Source: Candidatus Methanogaster sp. | GTDB taxonomy: Archaea > Halobacteriota > Methanosarcinia > Methanosarcinales > Methanogasteraceae | DNA: 56,779 bases | Direction of reading: 5' to 3' | NCBI GenBank assembly: GCA_003194445.1 | Contig: PQXF01000005.1 | Span: 45,613-102,391, forward strand | Shown: piece by piece, positions 1 through 8,122 of the stretch | Numbering within the stretch: the first letter of the stretch is position 1 | Layout: each line of letters starts with the position of its first letter | The notes under the pieces: generated by a model | The model's database searches: none | Seen by the model: only the letters and a program-made list of their open reading frames with translations | Told to the model about the DNA's origin: nothing | Made by a program: the position numbers and the translations under genes

Positions 1-741
1 AAGCCACTTAAGAAGATTCCTGAGACCAATGCAATTTTTGAGAATGTTAATAAAGTCAATCACCAGTCAGACGAGGATCCAGAGACTTTGAGGATCTCAA
101 TTGACGCTAAAGCTAAAGTGAACATCGGAGAGTTTTCCAGAGGTGGAAAATCCAGAGAAGAAGAACCAGAAGAGGCTTTAGATCATGATATGAATCCTGA
201 TATAAAAATGGTTCCTTTTGGTATATTTGAACCAACAACGGATCATCTATCTATCGTATTCAGCACCTCGGTGGAGACCAGCGACTTTGTTGTGGATTGC
301 TTGGAACTGTGGTGGGAAGAAAATAAAGAACGGCATGCGGATATTCGAAAGTTGGTCATAAATCTGGACAATGGGCCGCACGTAAGTAGCCGTAGAACAC
401 AATTTATCAAAAGAATGATCGAATTTGCTGATAACACGGGATTGAAAATCCAGCTGGCTTATTATCCTCCTTATCACAGCAAATACAACCCTGTTGAACG
501 ATGTTGGGGGGTTTTAGAGATGCATTGGAACGGCACACTCTTGTCTTCAGTCAATAAAGCTATCAAATGGGCTGAAACCATGACGTGGAACAGTGTACAT
601 CCTGCAGTTCATCTTATCGATAAAGTTTACCAGAACGGAGTGAAATTGACAAAAGAGGCAATGAAAATCTGCGAAGAGAGAATTGAAAGATCGGGAAATT
701 TGCCAAAGTGGGATGTCACCATCGAGCCTGCATTCGGGTAA
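1..741 (+). mobile_element. ISAzo13-type DDE transposase, 3' part
   Basis: The reading frame is open from base 1, so the gene begins before the window; a TTG at 88 is only an internal codon. Family-typical blocks are visible: SIDAKAKVNIGEFSRGGK, then DHD and VPFGI, then LVINLDNGP (catalytic Asp region), YYPPYHSKYNPVERCWG (catalytic Glu region) and LPKWDV near the end. These match ISAzo13 / Rhodopirellula-type transposases. The C-terminus ends normally at 741, so the 3' half looks intact. I could not fix the right inverted repeat in the ~50 bases after the stop. Family assignment is from remembered motifs. Confidence 0.85.
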
Positions 742-795
742 GTTATTTATTGGGGCTTGCCTAAACTGTGTGCCGATTTGTGTGCACATCGATTC

Positions 796-804
796 GATTT
801 ATAT
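796..804 (+). promoter_or_regulatory. Probable TATA box for the ABC exporter
   Basis: The AT-rich box gatttatat lies about 50 bases before the ATG at 852, in a 110-base gap after the transposase. Archaeal TATA boxes sit about 25 bases before the transcript start, which would leave a short leader of about 25 bases. Confidence 0.35.
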
Positions 805-851
805 GGAATATCTCTTAAATAGCTGGTGTTTAAGTATCAGATGAGGAAGGC

Positions 852-1856
852 ATGAACTACGCCATCGAGACATTCGGTCTGACAAAGAGATTTGCCAGAA
901 CAAAAGGATTCATTGATCTCATACACCCACTCAAAAGAAAAGAGATAACTGCAATAGAGGATGTGAACCTCAAAATTAAGAAGGGGGAACTTTTCGGAGT
1001 TCTCGGACCGAATGGAGCCGGTAAAACAACGCTCATAAAGATGCTGTGTACGCTGATTCTGCCGACCAGTGGAACTGCTTCCGTGAATGGATATGACATC
1101 GTGGACGAGGGGGATAATGTCAGGGCATCTATAGGTCTTGTTACGGGAGAAGAGCGCAGTTTTTACTGGAGACTCAGCGGGAGGCAGAATCTCAAGTTTT
1201 TCGCATCTCTTCACGGTTTTTCTTCATCTGACGCACACAGAAAGGTGGGTGAGTTACTTGACATTGTTGATATGGCAGATAAGGCAGATGATAGATTCCA
1301 CAATTATTCCACTGGTATGAAACAACGGATGGCTATCGCAAGAGGACTTCTGAATGACCCTGATATGCTATTCATGGATGAGCCAACCAAAAGTCTGGAT
1401 CCTGACGCTGCCCGGCATCTGCAAGAGTTTAGCAGGCGGCTTGTAAAGGATCAGAAGAAGACAGTGTTTCTCTCAACGCATCATCTGGACGAGGCAGAAC
1501 ACCTGTGTGATCGGATTATGATCATCGACAGAGCAAAGGTCAGGACATGCGGGAGTTTAAGCGAAATAAGGGAGAAGATGGGGAATGAAGTCGGATATAT
1601 TCTCGAAGTGAGAAGATTATCAGGCGAGATGCAGGATAAACTTTCGAATATGGATGGTGTGATCGATCTTTCGACGCATGTTAGATATGATGTCACATCT
1701 CTTGAGATCAGGATTTCGGACGGTGAGATCGTTCTGCCGCAGATCATCGATGCAATCGTTGAAGGGGGTGGCAGGATACAGAGATGCGAGATCGATGAGA
1801 CATCCCTCGATTCGGTCTTCGCACGAATCATAGACGGAGGTGATGATAAGAGATGA
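852..1856 (+). CDS. ABC-2 type exporter, ATP-binding subunit
   Basis: 334-aa cytoplasmic ATPase of the DrrA/CcmA class that powers export through the permease encoded next. Walker A GPNGAGKTT lies near residue 53, the signature motif YSTGMKQRMAIARG near 153 and Walker B LFMDEPTKSLDP near 175, followed by the switch His in STHHLDEAEHL. Residues ~235-334 form the C-terminal regulatory domain common in drug, lipid or polysaccharide exporters. The N-terminus has a short insertion (FARTKGFIDLIHPLKRKE) between the first strand and the conserved core, also seen in ABC-2 ATPases of the YhaQ/NatA type. The stop overlaps the next ATG by four bases, indicating translational coupling. The substrate cannot be read from the sequence. 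Confidence 0.93.
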   Translation: MNYAIETFGLTKRFARTKGFIDLIHPLKRKEITAIEDVNLKIKKGELFGVLGPNGAGKTTLIKMLCTLILPTSGTASVNGYDIVDEGDNVRASIGLVTGEERSFYWRLSGRQNLKFFASLHGFSSSDAHRKVGELLDIVDMADKADDRFHNYSTGMKQRMAIARGLLNDPDMLFMDEPTKSLDPDAARHLQEFSRRLVKDQKKTVFLSTHHLDEAEHLCDRIMIIDRAKVRTCGSLSEIREKMGNEVGYILEVRRLSGEMQDKLSNMDGVIDLSTHVRYDVTSLEIRISDGEIVLPQIIDAIVEGGGRIQRCEIDETSLDSVFARIIDGGDDKR

Positions 1857-2662
1857 TCTGCCAGAAGGCATGGGTTTTCATCAAGAGAGATTTTACACTT
1901 GCAACGAGTTATAAATTCTCATTCTTCCTCCAGATATTCGGAATCTTCTTCTCGGTATTGACATTTTATTTCATCGCCAGGATGTTTGGAGCTGCTACAG
2001 TCCCATATCTTGAGCCTTATGGCGGCGATTATTTCTCCTTTGTTCTGATCGGCATCGCCTTTTCAAATTATCTATGGGCGGGACTTGGAAGTTTCTCCGG
2101 AAGCATCCGAAATGAGCAGATGATGGGCACACTGGAAGCGATGCTTGTAACCCCGACCAGAATTTCTCTAATAATCACAGCATCCGCTCTGTGGAACTTC
2201 ATATTCACATCCTTCAAGGTTCTGATCTATCTGTTGATGGGCGTGTCTCTCTTCGGTGTTGACATGGGAAATGCAAATCTGTTTGCAACCCTTATCATCC
2301 TTGTTTTGACGATACTATGCTTCAGCAGTCTTGGTATCATCTCTGCAAGTTTCATCATGGTGCTTAAACAGGGCGATCCTGTGAACTGGGTTTTCAACAC
2401 CATGTCCGGACTCCTCGGTGGTGTTTTTTATCCGATTACGGTTCTACCTTCGTGGCTTCAAAACTTCTCCCATGTCCTACCGATTACGTACTCGCTCCGG
2501 GCGATGAGACACGCGCTGCTGCAAGGATACCCGCTTTCTGATCTGCTTCCGGATATACTCGCCCTGGTTCTGTTCTCTGCCGTGATGCTGCCGTTTTCCA
2601 TCATGACTTTTAGATATGCGGTTTCGCGGGCGAAGATCGATGGGAGTCTGACCCAGTATTAG
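1853..2662 (+). CDS. ABC-2 type exporter, permease subunit
   Basis: 269-aa integral membrane protein with about six hydrophobic segments: residues ~22-45, 58-80, 105-135, 140-170, 172-195 and 228-250. The pattern is that of ABC2_membrane permeases, with an amphipathic start (KAWVFIKRDFTLATSYKFSF) and the conserved Gly/Pro-rich loop GLLGGVFYPITVLPSWLQ before the last helices. It overlaps the ATPase gene by four bases and very likely forms the transporter with it. It converges on aroA with 16 bases between the stops. It is a half-size permease, so it should act as a homodimer. Confidence 0.92.
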   Translation: MICQKAWVFIKRDFTLATSYKFSFFLQIFGIFFSVLTFYFIARMFGAATVPYLEPYGGDYFSFVLIGIAFSNYLWAGLGSFSGSIRNEQMMGTLEAMLVTPTRISLIITASALWNFIFTSFKVLIYLLMGVSLFGVDMGNANLFATLIILVLTILCFSSLGIISASFIMVLKQGDPVNWVFNTMSGLLGGVFYPITVLPSWLQNFSHVLPITYSLRAMRHALLQGYPLSDLLPDILALVLFSAVMLPFSIMTFRYAVSRAKIDGSLTQY

Positions 2663-2678
2663 GTCCATCTATTCATGC

Positions 2679-3947
2679 TCAAAAACCCTTCCGTATTCCC
2701 GCGCCTAACTTCTCCAACTCCTCAAAGAATCCCGGATATGAGACCGCGACCGACTCCGCGGTATCGATCTCTGTATCTCCAGCCATCATCCCTGCGACCG
2801 TTAGCGCCATCACGATCCTGTGATCGTCCCAGCCATGAAGCGTCGCGCCATGAATCCCGCCGCCGCGGACGTGCAGTTCATCCTCTGTCTCTGTGATATC
2901 AACACCCATCTTCGTAAGTGTGGCAGCCATCGCATGGAGCCGGTCGGTCTCCTTGTACCTGACATGGCTCGCATTCACGATCCGCATCTCGCCTGATGCG
3001 CACGCTCCGAGCACCGCAAGCGTCGGCACGAGGTCAGGCGTCTTACCGACATCGACGGTGACGCCGTGCAGATCGCTTCTTGTAATCGTTACCTCGCCCT
3101 TCTCCTGATCCCATGCGATCTCCGCGCCCATCTCTGCCAGGATCGGGATGATTGCGGAATCTCCCTGTGCAGATCGGTACAGATTCCGGATTGTGACGTG
3201 CTCGCCAACAAGAGCGCCTGCAGCAAGCAGGTAAGAGGACGAGGAGAAATCTCCGGGTACGGTGTATCTCGTAAGATCGAATCGCTGACTGCCCTTTATC
3301 AGGAACCCTGAATCACTCTCCCTGATAACGATTCCTGCTTCATGTAGCACCTCAAGCGTGACATCGACGTACGGTCTCGACTTCAGTTCGCCCTCGATCT
3401 CGATTGTGGAATCCTCCTCTGCAAGCGGACATGCGATCAGGAGTGCTGATACGAACTGCGAACTGATGGAGCCGCTGATCCGGGTTCTTCCTCCTCCAAG
3501 TGGTCCCTGCACGACAATCGGAGCAGTACCATCCCCCTTTGTCGAGAACGCGTCCGCACCGAGATCTGAAAGCGCACGTAAAAGCGGGGTATTCGGGCGC
3601 GTCCTGATGGATGCGTCGCCTGTCAGCACGCTTGTGCCTGGTGCAAGCGATGTTATCGCTGTGAAGAACCGAAGCGTCGTTCCTGAGTTTAAGACGTCGA
3701 TCACGTTATCAGGCACTACCGGGCGCGGAACACCTCGCACGAGAAGCCGGTTATCAGAGATGGTCACATCGGCGCCGATAGCCCTTGCTGCTGCTATCGT
3801 TGCTTTCGTGTCTGCCGATAACAGCGGGTATGCGATCTCGGACTCGGTGGACAACGAGGCGATCGCGATCGCCCGGTGGGTGTAGCTCTTTGATGGCGGC
3901 GCAGGGATCGTGCCTGCGATCTCTGATTTGTCGATCAGGATGTTCAT
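2679..3947 (-). CDS. aroA: 3-phosphoshikimate 1-carboxyvinyltransferase (EPSP synthase)
   Basis: 422 aa, a normal EPSP synthase length. It joins phosphoenolpyruvate to shikimate 3-phosphate, the sixth step of the shikimate pathway to chorismate. The N-terminus carries the PEP/S3P-binding PPSKSYTHRAIAIASL motif (residues ~17-32). LNSGTTLRFFTA near residue 87 is the Gly/Thr/Arg loop. Further blocks are SSQFVSALLIACPLAE, the catalytic region TPDLVPTLAVLGACASG, the conserved ASHVRYKETDRLHAMA, and the C-terminal GWDDHRIVMALTVAG. All key motifs are present and it is probably functional. It stands alone on the minus strand. trpD lies elsewhere in the window, also on the minus strand. Confidence 0.97.
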   Translation of the reverse strand: MNILIDKSEIAGTIPAPPSKSYTHRAIAIASLSTESEIAYPLLSADTKATIAAARAIGADVTISDNRLLVRGVPRPVVPDNVIDVLNSGTTLRFFTAITSLAPGTSVLTGDASIRTRPNTPLLRALSDLGADAFSTKGDGTAPIVVQGPLGGGRTRISGSISSQFVSALLIACPLAEEDSTIEIEGELKSRPYVDVTLEVLHEAGIVIRESDSGFLIKGSQRFDLTRYTVPGDFSSSSYLLAAGALVGEHVTIRNLYRSAQGDSAIIPILAEMGAEIAWDQEKGEVTITRSDLHGVTVDVGKTPDLVPTLAVLGACASGEMRIVNASHVRYKETDRLHAMAATLTKMGVDITETEDELHVRGGGIHGATLHGWDDHRIVMALTVAGMMAGDTEIDTAESVAVSYPGFFEELEKLGAGIRKGF

Positions 3948-4224
3948 GGGGTATCTTAAGCTGTAAATGGTGATAAGCGTTTCATACCGCGAGGATTGTG
4001 ACTTTCAGGAGTGCTTTTGCTACCGAGTAGGAACTCCCCACAAGCCAGATGATGGGTAAGTCTCAGCTAATAATTCAAGTGTTTTTTTGCGCAGGCGGGC
4101 TCTAAACAGGCATCATGCAGGCAGAATCGCTCGATCTTTGCGGGTGTGCGAGCTGGAGCGCAAACCTGTTGCGAGGACGTGTTCGAATTGTTTGCGCTGC
4201 CAGAAGGCGAGATTCCGGTGTGTA
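3948..4224. other. Intergenic stretch without a gene
   Basis: I see no convincing coding sequence between aroA and the MITE at 4230. It holds the first copy of an 18-base direct repeat (tgcgagctggagcgcaaa at 4147-4164); the second copy is at 4429-4446, on the other side of the MITE. Confidence 0.5.
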
Positions 4225-4357
4225 TATTAGACTTGTTGCGATATAAAATTCTATGAAATGCTGCCTTCTAAGGCGTCCATTACTCCACGCAAATCGCTCC
4301 TTTTCACGGATATCCGTTCTCCGGGCTTTTCCAAGTTATTCCGCAACAAGTCTATTA
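4225..4357. mobile_element. MITE with 11-bp inverted repeats and TATTA target duplication
   Basis: The element runs 4230-4352 (123 bp). Its left end is gacttgttgcg and its right end is the exact reverse complement cgcaacaagtc. It is flanked on both sides by the direct repeat tatta (4225-4229 and 4353-4357), the expected 5-bp target duplication. It contains no transposase. The first 10 bases of the repeat recur at 20880 just upstream of a truncated IS5-like transposase start, so that IS type probably mobilised it. The ends and duplication are seen directly; the source element is inferred. Confidence 0.75.
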
Positions 4358-4513
4358 CCGGTCAGTGCGGTGTGAGGAGACCTTGTGGCAGAAGGTTGGT
4401 CGACCGCGGGTCTGTCAGAGCGGCTGGCTGCGAGCTGGAGCGCAAAGCCCGGGGCGTGATTCAGACCGCCGTCTGGGGAGCTCTTGCCACATACTTCTCG
4501 AAAACCCAGCTCC
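4358..4513. other. Intergenic stretch with second 18-base repeat copy
   Basis: Contains tgcgagctggagcgcaaa at 4429-4446, identical to 4147-4164. Short overlapping open frames here have no recognisable protein features and I do not call them genes. Confidence 0.4.
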
Positions 4514-4687
4514 TCAGCCAGGTTTATGGAACTTCTTTGCCACATCCAGCACTTCGATACTCAGTATCTCTCCTTCCTGGCTTATGTCGAAGATTGCCCC
4601 ATCAGCAATTTCTTCGCTGTATCCAAACTCGCCTTTGTGGAGCTCTATATACAGTATATCGATGTCTTTGAAGTATTTTATCATCAT
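4514..4687 (-). CDS. DUF2283 family protein
   Basis: 57 aa beginning MMIKYFKDIDILYIEL. The pattern of two short beta strands, EEIADGAIFDISQEGEI and then LSIEVLDVAKKF, is typical of DUF2283, small proteins usually encoded directly after a DUF4258 gene and often suspected of belonging to toxin-antitoxin-like modules. The start is at 4687 or 4684 (two consecutive ATGs). The longer frame back to 4810 is the wreck of the upstream DUF4258 gene read out of frame. The first ATG overlaps the TGA of that gene, so the pair was once translationally coupled. No function is established. Confidence 0.75.
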   Translation of the reverse strand: MMIKYFKDIDILYIELHKGEFGYSEEIADGAIFDISQEGEILSIEVLDVAKKFHKPG

Positions 4688-4793
4688 CTGTACGCCCCCG
4701 GATACCGCGCTGGTTTCGATGGGTATGCGGTCACAATTGAGTAAATGATCTTCATGCTCCTCGAAAATGACTCTGACAAGGTGATCTCCGTGC
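4684..4793 (-). pseudogene. DUF4258 C-terminal fragment, frameshifted
   Basis: Reading the minus strand gives GDHLVRVIFEEHEDHLL, then, after removing one base, IVTAYPSKPARYPGAYR followed by a stop that overlaps the DUF2283 start. The composite matches the end of DUF4258 proteins (…RVVYEE…IVVVTAYP). The N-terminal half is missing because sequence related to an IS end begins at about 4794. So this gene is broken twice, by truncation and by a one-base insertion near 4735. Seen directly by translation; family by motif memory. Confidence 0.6.
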
Positions 4794-5095
4794 AGCAATT
4801 CCCGTTGCACCTATAAACGCATACGGACGAAGGGTCGATTGTTCATACTTTCGTAAACATTTACGTACAATGTTGAGACACAAAAAGGATAATTCCAAAT
4901 AGTGCTTAGTAAATTTGGAACTCAAAAGAGGGTAGTTCACATGAGTAAAACAGAAACAAAACTTCGGGAGCGTCTGAACGTGACGCGCTATTCAGTCTCG
5001 TTCACTCAGGTTTTAAGAGAATAAAAGACCATCGGTCAAAAAACATCAAAATATTCAAGCAATTCACGCCACCTCACATTCACCTCACTCCAACT
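4794..5095 (+). mobile_element. IS4-like element, left-end fragment
   Basis: Sequence from agcaattcccgtt (4794) through the start of an ORF at 4941 is clearly related to 55354-55590. Shared blocks include the region around acctataaacgcat, catactttcgtaaacattta, aattccaaatagt and caaatttggaact. The ORF begins MSKTETKLRERLN and, after one frame correction, reads DALFSLVHSGFKRIKDHRSKN. The copy at 55501 reads MSKRKVKLRKDLNADALFSRVRAGFETIVD. Only the 5' end of the transposase remains. The right boundary is uncertain. Confidence 0.6.
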
Positions 5096-5126
5096 GTTTG
5101 AGATTATACTATCGCCTGTGGCTGGT

Positions 5127-5435
5127 TTATATTATGAAGAGATGATGTAGATGTTTACGAAACGGCAAAGAAACAGTCCCTCGCTTGTATGCGTTTACAA
5201 TCATAGCGGGAATTGCTGATCTCCGTGTACCTTCTGCGCGATTCGCCGCCCATACTTTCTGTCTATGACTGAATAAGGATGTGTTACTGTTTCTAACACC
5301 GTGGATCTGCTTATATTTCTCATATTCATCTTGTACAGCGCATAAGGGTGGAATACAATGTTTTTTCAAGCCAACACCATTCTGACCGATATATCTTTCT
5401 TTCGGGTCATGGTTATAATTCTGTCGCCGCTGCAC
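5127..5435 (-). CDS. Doubtful 102-aa hypothetical ORF
   Basis: An open frame in a 450-base stretch between the IS fragment and the methyltransferase. The translation is basic, with no membrane segment, no repeats and no motif I recognise. No good ribosome binding site was found. It may be a remnant of a mobile element or simply noncoding. The rest of 5096-5554 holds nothing else I can support. Confidence 0.2.
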   Translation of the reverse strand: MQRRQNYNHDPKERYIGQNGVGLKKHCIPPLCAVQDEYEKYKQIHGVRNSNTSLFSHRQKVWAANRAEGTRRSAIPAMIVNAYKRGTVSLPFRKHLHHLFII

Positions 5436-5554
5436 ATCTAATATGCCGGATCACGGGATGGAATGAAGTGCTCTGAATCTCTTTAGCTCCTTCGCACAGG
5501 TTACATCAGCGACCTTCGACCCTCTCCAGCGGCTTTCGCACCCTGCCAAAAGGT

Positions 5555-6400
5555 TCACCCAACGACCCGCCCCCGAAACATCGAATACGTATAAAACGCG
5601 TAGTAATCCGGAAGATCCAGTATAAACTCCGGCGACTCAGCCAAACAGAGCCGCCGATACTCCACCCAGCCCTCTTCCGACAACTCAGCCTCCACATCCA
5701 CCCACCGCATCCCAAGAAGCGCGGTAAGAGCGTCACGAATCTCCCCGGATAGCGGAGCGAAAACATCGCCTGCGAATGTCCGGGCAGTGACCTCATCCAT
5801 GCCCGCACGACGAAACCACCCCATCATGCGCGGGAAGTGTCGCTCAGGCGCCACCCCCTCTGCGAAAGGAGCGATCCCGGATGATGTCGCATTCAGCCGT
5901 GCCTCAAGCACTGGGCAGCCCGGGAGCAGTTGTTGGGACGACCATGCGAGGATGATCACGCTTCCGCCGGGCTTTACCACCCGTGCAAGCTCCTTTAGTA
6001 GCGGCAAAGGATCTCCGGGCGCGTATCCTGCGCAGTTCGCACTCCACACCCAGTCAAAGGCATCGTCGTCGAACTGGAGGTTGTTCATGTCCCCCTCCTG
6101 AAAGGAGACCTGCTCAGAGATGCCTGCCTTCTCTGCAATGCTTCGCGCACAATCCAGAAACTCCGGAGACCGATCAACGCCTGTAACGTGCCCTGCCGCC
6201 CCCACTGCCTCTGCAAGCATGATGGCTTGCAAGCCGATCCCGCATCCCACGTCAAGCCCTTGGCTTCCCGGCGGGAGATTGAGCGCACGGATCGCACGGC
6301 GCATTATGGGTTCTTGCAGGGGGTTTGTCGCCATCAAGCTCTGCAGGTAGCGGTCCGTGTCATGTACTAAACTTTTAGTGCTATTCTTTCTGTTTCTCAT
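5555..6400 (-). CDS. Class I SAM-dependent methyltransferase
   Basis: 281-aa soluble enzyme of the UbiE/ArsM-like group. Motif I LDVGCGIGLQA lies near residue 48, the acidic Asp of GVDRSPEFLDCA after the second strand near 74, motif with EGDMNNLQF near 101, and ELARVVKPGGSVIILAW near 140. The C-terminal ~90 residues (WFRRAGMDEVTART…) are substrate-specific and not recognisable. The acceptor (small molecule, arsenite, lipid) cannot be told. No partner gene is adjacent; upstream lies an IS element, so the gene is isolated. GC content in this gene is higher than in the IS sequence on either side. Confidence 0.85.
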   Translation of the reverse strand: MRNRKNSTKSLVHDTDRYLQSLMATNPLQEPIMRRAIRALNLPPGSQGLDVGCGIGLQAIMLAEAVGAAGHVTGVDRSPEFLDCARSIAEKAGISEQVSFQEGDMNNLQFDDDAFDWVWSANCAGYAPGDPLPLLKELARVVKPGGSVIILAWSSQQLLPGCPVLEARLNATSSGIAPFAEGVAPERHFPRMMGWFRRAGMDEVTARTFAGDVFAPLSGEIRDALTALLGMRWVDVEAELSEEGWVEYRRLCLAESPEFILDLPDYYAFYTYSMFRGRVVG

Positions 6401-6439
6401 TCCTGCACTCTCCTTTTTGTTTTTTATGGTATATACACT

Positions 6440-7895
6440 TCAGTAGCTAACATTTTTAAAATACCACCAAATAGTTTAATGGTGGTAACCAAATGCAAAC
6501 ATACACCAATCTTCAAGAAACCATATTGCAACTATTTGTAGAGATAGATCTACATCTATCGAAACCATTGAGAACGATGCTTGCATCGTTGATCGTCTGC
6601 CTGCTGGAGAATAACGAGGCACACATTTCGAGGCTGGGCGAATGCTTAGAGATCAACAGTAAGGCGAACGTTATGGGATGCATACAGCGTATTCGCAGGT
6701 TTTTATCCAGCAAAAATATATCGCCAGCGAGGACGGTTCTGCCGCTGATACGTCTAATGCTACCGCTCCTAATCAGTCTTCCTGAAATCGTGCTATCGAT
6801 GGACCGCACAGACTGGGAAAAGCGCAAAAAGCACGTAAACATCCTGACCGTGGCGATATGCTACAAAGGGCGCGCTATTCCGGTATACTGGAAAGTCTTC
6901 GATCGAAAGGGAAACAGTTCTTTCGAAGACTGGAAAGATGTCCTAACACCAGTTATCAAAGGATTGCAGCAGATGGATTGGCTTTCTGGCATACCAATCC
7001 ATGTTGTTGCTGACAGGGAGTTTGCAAGCCCGAAATTGGCTGAATGGCTCAAAAATACCTGCGAGGTAGACGCGACACTGCGGATGAAAGCAAGTATGTA
7101 CCTGAAAGGGGTGGGCGATGAGATGCCGGAGGTGAAAATCGCCACATTACTTGCGAAAATGACTAAAGGATCACGTCAAGTCCTATATAATCAAGTTGTG
7201 ACACGAAAGAGAAAAATTGCGATGAATATCCTGATTAAATGGGATAAAGGATATGAAGAATCAATGGTTGTGGCAACAACGCTTGATAACCCCAACATAG
7301 CTGATGAATTCTATGGAAAACGATTTGGAATCGAGGCAATGCATAAAGACTGGAAAAGCAATGCATTCGAGCTTGAAAAGACTAGAGTAACCGATCCAAA
7401 GAGGATAAAGACACTCCTGATTCCGATTGCTTTCGCTTACATCCTGTGCGTGCTTGAAGGCAAAAAACTAGAGGAGACGGGCGATGTCCGCAGTCCCCCA
7501 AAGGGTAAAACACGTACGACGGGACTCTTCCTGAATAGTCTCAGGAGCATCTCCAATCATATTAGACGTGCTACCATCTAAAAATTTGTGATCTTCGTCC
7601 GGAACCTGGCTCCAACCATTCTTTGATGCGTGGAAGATCCCGGCATTCACATAAGCTCTGGCACCGGGATAATTTGAGAAAAGGAGGAAGTTTCGCAGGT
7701 TAGATGAGCGTGGTCGCTCTTATTTGATACGATATCACGGATATTTTGAGGTGGAATGCTCTGATATTTGTTCGAAACTTCGCGAAATGTCCGTTTGGTG
7801 TGGCGGTGTGGTGACTGCAATCGCGGAGTTGATTTTTATATTGGATTCTGAATTATTTTTGTGAAGTGTGTTGTGCAAATGTGTTAGCTACTGAA
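6440..7895 (+). mobile_element. IS4-like insertion sequence with 14-bp inverted repeats
   Basis: The left end ttcagtagctaaca (6440-6453) is matched by its exact reverse complement tgttagctactgaa at 7882-7895, giving a 1456-bp element that encloses one complete transposase gene. I see no clear target duplication immediately outside. About 300 bases lie between the transposase stop and the right end, without a gene. Confidence 0.75.
6493..7581 (+). CDS. IS4-family transposase
   Basis: 362 aa, apparently complete. The DDE triad is visible: VLSMDRTDWEKRK near residue 102 (first Asp), HVVADREFASPKL near 171 (second Asp), and YGKRFGIEAMHKDWKS near 272, the Y-x2-R-x3-E-x6-K signature typical of the IS4 superfamily. 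The N-terminal ~90 residues form the DNA-binding region. It lies inside matching 14-bp inverted repeats, so the element could still be active. The start ATG at 6493 follows aatggtggtaacca, which contains a fair ribosome binding site. Confidence 0.9.
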   Translation: MQTYTNLQETILQLFVEIDLHLSKPLRTMLASLIVCLLENNEAHISRLGECLEINSKANVMGCIQRIRRFLSSKNISPARTVLPLIRLMLPLLISLPEIVLSMDRTDWEKRKKHVNILTVAICYKGRAIPVYWKVFDRKGNSSFEDWKDVLTPVIKGLQQMDWLSGIPIHVVADREFASPKLAEWLKNTCEVDATLRMKASMYLKGVGDEMPEVKIATLLAKMTKGSRQVLYNQVVTRKRKIAMNILIKWDKGYEESMVVATTLDNPNIADEFYGKRFGIEAMHKDWKSNAFELEKTRVTDPKRIKTLLIPIAFAYILCVLEGKKLEETGDVRSPPKGKTRTTGLFLNSLRSISNHIRRATI

Positions 7896-8122
7896 ACCAG
7901 AAGGTAATAAAAAAAGTCCCGGTTGCCCGAGCAAAATGTATTTATGTGATTAGATTGGTGTGATGAATAGCGTTCCGGAGATACCCACCATGAAGCAATA
8001 TACCGAAATATCAGAATCCTGTGCCGCTTTTCGAGCAACGTCCTGTATCATGTGCTTTTGCTTGCCCCGGAGTGCGGGCGAGTAGATGATGACAAGAAGC
8101 ATAGAAATATCAGGTGATTGAG

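Noticed and set aside
4258-4748. Overlapping plus-strand ORFs between aroA and the IS fragment
   Set aside because: They run through the MITE and antisense to DUF2283/DUF4258, without motifs.
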